Source of the DNA: Megalonaias nervosa
Taxonomy: Eukaryota > Mollusca > Bivalvia > Unionida > Unionidae
NCBI GenBank assembly: GCA_016617855.1
Contig: JAECUM010003297.1
Location: 41,406-105,405 of the forward strand
Length of the DNA: 64,000 bases
Direction: 5' to 3'
Below are positions 58,131 to 64,000 of this stretch, one piece after another. A program made the translations under genes and the position numbers. Under the pieces are notes generated by a model that worked only from the letters and a program-made list of their open reading frames with translations, made no database searches and was not told the origin of the DNA. Within the stretch, counting starts at the first letter, position 1. Every line of letters begins with the position of its first letter.

Positions 58131-60922
58131 TTCTACCACACATTGTTTGAACTAGTCCAAACCACACTCACACTGAAACAAAGGTCAGTCCATTATATCT
58201 GCCTCTACCACCCTGCTCCTAGTAGAAAAAACAAGCTGACTGAATCTCTATTTTTGGAGCAGTTTCCAAATCTCCTGGAGTATGGAAATTCGATAGGTGG
58301 CAACCTGATTATTCTTGGAGATTTCAATTTTCACTTTGACTGTCCTGGAAACCCATACACATCAAAACTCCTAGATTCCATTCACGTTTTCAACCTCAAA
58401 CAGTCAGTTAGCTGACCCACTCATAAACATGGTCACATTTTAGACTGGATTCTTTATAGACCTGATGATAATATTCTACAGTCCTCCCTGGTGTCCCACG
58501 AACTTGCATCAGATCACCTCTGTATTATATGCCATCTTGATGTATCAGTCACTAACCCTCCACCTGTATTTGCTACTAAGAGAAACCTCCATATGATAAA
58601 CAGAACCCAACTAATGCATGACGTCCAAGCAAACCTAACAACTAGCTTACCTCCTACAGCAGAACAACTCGATAACTGCCTGTGTTCATTGCTTGACAAA
58701 CATGCCCCAGCAACCAAGTGCAGAGTATCAATTCAAAAGTGTTCTCCGTGGTATAGCAGTGTTAGGGACCAGCTTTGCACTGCTAAAAGAGACCACCATA
58801 AAGCTGAGAGGCTTTGGCTTTCCACCAGATTCACTATTCATAAGCAAATCTATGAAGCTGCTAAGAAGAATGTCACAAACATAGTCCATGCAGCGAAATT
58901 AGCCCACTACAGTACTAAGATCATGGAAAGTTCCAGCTGCAAAGAGCTATTCGAGATTACTAACAAGCTAATGTCAAGGAACAAATGTACACCACTTCCA
59001 ACTACCTTCTCTCTAGTCGACCTTCCGGACCTGTTTGCAAATTTCTTCTGTGACAAAGTACAAACCATCACAGATAAACTTGACAACACAATTTCAATTG
59101 ACTCGTTGTCACCATATAGTTGCAATACAGAATTTCAGCGGCAACCGTTAGCAGCATTTGAACCTGTCTCTATGGATTTAGTATGTACAGTCGTGGTGAA
59201 GAGTGCACCAAAGTCATGTGAACTTGATCTGATTCTGACATCACTGCTGCTTGAGTGCTTAGATCCAATATTGCCTTCACTAACTGATGTTATTAATACC
59301 TCTCTCTCATCCGGGGAATTCTCATCATTTTTTTAAACTGCCATTGTAAAGCCTCTGCTGAAGAAACCAACACTCGACCATAACAATTTAAAGAACTACC
59401 ACCCAGTTTCTAATCTCCCATTCATGTCAAAAATCTTGGAAAAAGTTGTTCTATCCCAACTTGTATCTCATCTGAATTCAAAGAGTCTTTTTAGCACTGT
59501 ACAGTCTGCATATCACCCTTGCCACAGTACTGAAACTACTCTTCTGAAAGTAGTTAATGACCTTCTCTCTGCTTTGGATAGCAGAAAGATTACAGTCCTC
59601 GCTCTCCTTGACTTGTCTGCAGCATTTGACACAATAGACCATGATATATTACTTCACTGTCTCCAGCATGTATTTGGCATTCATGATACAGCCTTGCTAT
59701 GGTTCAAGTCCTACTTGGTCAACAGGACACAAATTGTGTCCGCAAATGGAAAACACTCCAGCCCAGTTGATCTATGTTGTGGTGTTCCACAGGGGGGCTG
59801 TCCTTGGACCTGTTCTCTTCATTCTGTACACTCAGCCACTCTCAAGTGTCATAGATCATCATCCAGTGTCTCACCAACTGTATGCTGATGACACCCAAAT
59901 ATACAAATCTAGCCACCCAACTGAAGTTGAAGCTACCATCCAAGGTGTAGAGAGGTGCATTTCCGATGTGAAATCATAGATGACATGTAACAGGCTGCAG
60001 ATGAATGATGATAAAACTGAAGCCATTCTGATTACAACACAAAGACTTTCTCATTCACATCCTTTACCTCAGACAATAAATATCAGCAACACCAACATTA
60101 AATTCACACAGTCAGTACAAAACCTAGGTGTTACTCTCAACAGTACTCTCTCATTGCACCAACATGTCGTGAACATATGCAAGGCTGCATATCTTGAGCT
60201 GAGACGCATCAGCTCCATTCGCAAGTATCTTTCAGTTGATGCCACTAAAACACTTGTGTGTTCCTTAGTACTTTCAAGACTGGACTATTGTAACTCAATT
60301 CTGTCTGGCTCATCTCAAAATCTACTCCAGAAACTTCAAAAAGTTCAAAACACAGCTTCTCGGATCATCCTTAGAGTAACACGATCAGAGCACGCCTCCC
60401 CCTGCTCTGTAACCTACACTGGCTATCCATTCGATCCAGAATTAAACACAAAATTTGTTCTGTGTGCTACGTTTTACTGACGGGCTCCAGTCCAACATAC
60501 CTATCTACCTCACCCATGTGTACACACCAGCAAGATACTTACGCTCCTCCTCTGACACTCGTATTCTCATTATTCCCACTATGAAAATGAAATCATATGG
60601 ACAACGTTCTTTTGCATACCAGGGCCCAGCAACGTGGAACGAATTGCCCACTGCACTTAGACACAAAGACACAGTGATCTCATTCAAGAGCGCTCTTAAA
60701 ACTCACCTATTTCAACTGCAAGAACAGACTTAAAGACCTAATAATGTATCCTTGCCTTAAATATTTACAGCATATTTTCTGTTTCTACTTTCGTGGTGTT
60801 TGTTTTTTATTTTGTAATCATATCATTATATATGTTTTTTAAGTGTTGTCAAATGTTGTAAAGCGCTTAGAGCTTCTAAAGATTAGGCGCTATACAAAGT
60901 CCTCATTATTATCATTATTATA
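58131..60922 (+). mobile_element. CR1/L2-type LINE, 5'-truncated and decayed
   Basis: Order: end of the endonuclease (LIILGDFNFHFD, HGHILDWIL, ASDHLCIICHLD), then reverse transcriptase (AIVKPLLKKP, palm motif LLDLSAAFDTIDHDILL, GVPQG, YADDTQIY at 59,881), then the thumb and C-terminal region (LSRLDYCNSILSG, YGQRSFAYQGPATWNELP). The 3' end has the typical GTAAAGCGCTTAGAGC and TTAGGCGCTATACAAAG block and an ATT-rich tail. Breaks: in-frame TGA 58,413, TAA 59,334, a frameshift at a 6-base G-run (59,792-59,797), TAG 59,977, and a frameshift near 60,400-60,470. ORF1 and the endonuclease N-terminus are missing, as expected for 5' truncation. It lies in receptor intron 3 in the same orientation. Confidence 0.92.
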
Positions 60923-60924
60923 AA

Positions 60925-61265
60925 CAAGATTATATAGCTGTCTACTTGACCTAGGGCGCAATTACCATTTTCTGAAAATATTCTGTCGCTTAATGGAAAC
61001 TTCCATTCTAGAAGTATCTAAGGCAAGAATCAACACTATAAACAAGTTTACCATTAATAATGATCTGAATAGTTTATCTACAATCATAGCGAAATATTTA
61101 GCTATGTATTCTGTTCTTTACAAAATAAATGTCCCTAAGGTACACAGTGAACTTGATTTTGGACAAGGTTAGGTACAAAATACAAATGTATACAACTTAA
61201 AGTCATCAAGAAAAGCCAACAAATAATACAAATTAAATATACATAACATTGCATACCTATATCAT
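60925..61265 (-). mobile_element. LTR-like sequence related to the 16.2-16.7 kb LTR
   Basis: Blocks shared in order with 16,530-16,735 include CTACTTGACCT, TTAATGGAAA, TCTAGAAG and ATTAAATATACATAACA. On the minus strand the last is the probable LTR start (AATGTTATGTATATTTAAT) and AAGATTATATAGC corresponds to the TATA region. It begins directly at the LINE tail. Confidence 0.5.
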
Positions 61266-63671
61266 GTATTACCATTCATAATTATAGTTCGTAAGGGTAA
61301 TTTAGTTAATAATATTTTAAATACCAAATTTCTTATCAATAGTAAGTTCGCACTGTAAGATGAGTCATGCATCAAGTGCGTCGATTCATTCATAACGTTT
61401 CAAGGTTGAGTCGTACTGCTACAAGTAAACATGACATGATCCGACAAGGACATGAGTTCTGAATGGTCAAGACGACCTAATTTCTGAAGGTTTTATACCA
61501 ATTCTTCAATACGTATATATTTTTTCGGTTTGAATATATTCTACTTTTTCGTCTGTGGCACAATGTCTCAAGTGATGAAAACTATCATCCCCTTGTCAAA
61601 TACGTTACAAAATTATTATTTTAATGGTAAATTGATTTTATTGTCCGATAATCTTAGGTCCACGGAGAAGCTAACAGACATTACTCAATACCTGGTGCTC
61701 GTCGACGTATGGACAAACTTCATAGATATCTGTAAGAATCATCTTTAGAGTGGGGTGGTGTAAAAAAGACGATTTCATTTTCTTGTTTCAGAGAAAACGT
61801 TGAGATATTGATAATATTAGATGTTGAATCAGCAAACATAACCAGTTATTTCTTATAGTTTTAATGTATATCAAATTGCGAATTTTCAGAGAATTTATTT
61901 TGTGTGGAAAATCCAACCATTCATGTCTTACATAACTGATAGACAGTGAGAAAATACAACAATCACTGATGTTACTCATTCGAATTATAAAAATACATTG
62001 GTGATAAATAAATACAATCAGGTGAAAATAAATACAGAAGAACGAGCACACAAGTGGCTTCGTGTACACTGGATAAGGATTTTTCTCTTTCTTTCTCGCT
62101 CTCTCATTCTCTAAAATTATGTTAAACAATGACGTCATAACAACGTAGAATCCTATTTAAAAACTCCTTAAATCATGTATGCAGTTAATGCAGAAACAAG
62201 ACAGCACTTATAACAGAATGAACAGAACTGAAAATTATTGCCAACTCAGGTCTAACAATAGATATAGCAGACCAAGTAAAAACACAAGTTATCACTGGTG
62301 TAACGGACAGATAAGGGAAGGGCGGATGGATAGGTTTTGATCAATAGTTTGGTCGTGCAAGGCAAAATGGACTGAAACGACAATGAACATAACTATTCTG
62401 AGATTACATTGGAGCAGAATTATTTCAAGATTAGTTTTATACATTTATTAATTTGCACCTTAACTCTTGAGTTATTTAAGAAGTAACAAAATTGTATTCA
62501 TTAACATTTTTTGATACTTCTTACTTCTTACTTATAATTTTTTTTTCTCTTATTTTTGCAAAATATTGACATTGCGATAGATAGTTGCATATCTTATGAG
62601 GCACACAATTCAAATTTTCTTTCAGATATATCCAAACTTTCCCACCTTCCAGATTAGACAGAAAACCTTTCAATCACTGCACGGAGTGTTCTTAAAATTA
62701 TTACTTCAAAAAATTACAGCCCTAAGTCTGAAATAAATGTTCGTAGAAAACCTTACGGTCTCTCCAAAAATACATATATAGTGTCGTACGTTTTTCTTGA
62801 TAATAAAACGTTTCATAAGAAATCAGTGTGTACTTGTTCCACAATGGAAATATCCTTAAAACAGTACCCATCACAACTATAAAACAATAACGGCAAAACA
62901 GTAGTGTGAAAAGGTTTCTGTTCTAAATTCAATGACATAGACACATTTCTTATTCTATAACTGAGGACAAACTATGTTTTGTTTAACTTGTTTTGTGTGA
63001 TTCCCTTTTCTGTCTAATAAAATGAACCACTGTATACAAGCAGTGACTCTAAATATACCAGTACTTCCCTGTGATGTACTTCTAAATAAGAAAGGGAAAC
63101 GGTTATACTGTTTTTATCTCAAATATTACTGTATTTATTGGGGTGTTTTTTTTCCTCAAACTTCACCTTTAATTTTGTAAATGGTTTGGCTAGGCAACAG
63201 TTGAAAATACGAGTGAGAAAGTAAATTTGTATAACTTGGACGCGAATCATGACTAAGCGGACGAATGATTAGACCCAATATTTCATCCTATACACGTTTG
63301 AAACAAGGATTTACTCAATAAAACTTGTACAGGGTTAATTTAATGGTTTTAATACCAGTTTCAGTCATTTAAACTTGCAACTTTGGTTCTGATCTCTTCT
63401 CCCTTGTCTGCTATATGTTACATGGAGTCGAACATGTTCGGACAGCTCAACATAAAAATCGAAATTAAACAATCAGTTAATTATATATGACGTATAATAT
63501 CCAGTATAATCGTGATATTAATTACTTAGAATCAATTTATAGAATGAATTTTGTCCATACATCGAGTACCTCCTGTAAGTTTTCCTGGTCAAAAAATTAT
63601 TAGACAATGAAATCAATTAACCACTAATAAATAATATTGTAATGATCATTATGAGGACGACAATACGGTCA

Positions 63672-63731
<60 letters not shown>

Positions 63732-64000
63732 TTGAATGCCGGAAATTACTAACAAGCACAGACATTTTATGCTCATGTGCGAAGGAATCTGGTTAAATAA
63801 TAATGCAGAAAATATTTAGATTTGCAGAACCATTGAACCTGTTTGACAAGGGGATGATAGTTATCATCTCGCGAGGCTTTGTGCCACAGAGAAATAAGTA
63901 GAATATATACAAGCCGAACAAAATACACACCAGGAAAACGTGGTATAAAATCCCATATAGCTCTCTCTCTGTCTCTGTCTCTGTCTGTCTGTCTGTCTGT
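61266..64000. other. non-coding stretch bounded by inverted repeats, with simple repeats
   Basis: An imperfect inverted repeat of about 80 bases (61,525-61,606 and 63,836-63,920) flanks about 2.2 kb in which no protein domain is recognised. A TC tract lies at about 63,676-63,728 and a CTCT/CTGT tract at 63,960-64,000. CpG frequency is normal, unlike the intron before 58 kb. Confidence 0.6.
63676..63728. repeat. (TC)n microsatellite
   Basis: Pure TC tract of about 53 bases. Confidence 0.98.

Overview
The window is animal nuclear DNA, most likely from a lophotrochozoan and probably a mollusc. The evidence is three spliced coding segments of an estrogen-receptor-type nuclear receptor (P-box CEGCKA), GT-AG introns of 4 to 15 kb, tRNA-derived SINEs, a CR1/L2-type LINE, mariner and Ty3/gypsy remnants, MITEs, and very many micro- and minisatellites. 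There is no bacterial-style operon. The species cannot be named from this sequence.

Region 1 (1-7,440) is the decayed, left-truncated end of a Polinton/Maverick or adintovirus-like element. It carries a phospholipase-A2-like domain in the same frame as a DDE integrase with a C-terminal chromodomain, separated by one TAG. It also has short ORFs of unknown role, an intact HNH homing-type endonuclease on the minus strand, a protein-primed family-B DNA polymerase broken at five points, and an intact 149-residue hypothetical protein. A perfect 18-bp inverted repeat lies between the divergent HNH and polymerase genes. No capsid, protease or packaging ATPase gene is in the window; they may lie to the left of base 1.

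Region 2 (7.4-36.8 kb) is gene-poor and repeat-rich. It holds a TA-flanked MITE with an internal minisatellite, a mariner transposase pseudogene, a Ty3/gypsy fragment with its LTR, two SINE families, long minisatellites, and two possible promoter or noncoding-exon sites (near 19.1 and 30.1 kb) that are inference only.

Region 3 (36.8 kb to the end) is the 5' part of an estrogen-receptor-like gene on the plus strand. A large coding exon encodes a disordered N-terminal domain (36,982-37,979). A second, much smaller candidate first coding exon lies at 41,955-42,100. Both end in phase 2 and either can splice to exon 2 (52,847-53,070), which joins in phase 1 to the first zinc-finger exon (57,194-57,304). 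The second zinc finger and ligand-binding domain must lie beyond base 64,000. The introns contain five copies of a nested-palindrome MITE, a hAT-type MITE with perfect 8-bp target duplications, SINEs (one with a perfect 15-bp target duplication), a 26-bp minisatellite of nearly 0.9 kb, and a decayed LINE. CpG dinucleotides nearly vanish from about 42.9 kb to about 58 kb, which suggests a methylated, germline-transcribed gene body starting near the small exon rather than the large one. From about 60.9 kb to the end the sequence changes character and looks like inserted LTR or repeat DNA.

The most notable points are the two alternative N-terminal exons with matching phase, degenerate copies of the 3' half of receptor exon 2 in the neighbouring intron, the PLA2-integrase-chromodomain arrangement, and several TIR elements that look new. 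All were read by eye; alignments and database searches would be needed to confirm family names.
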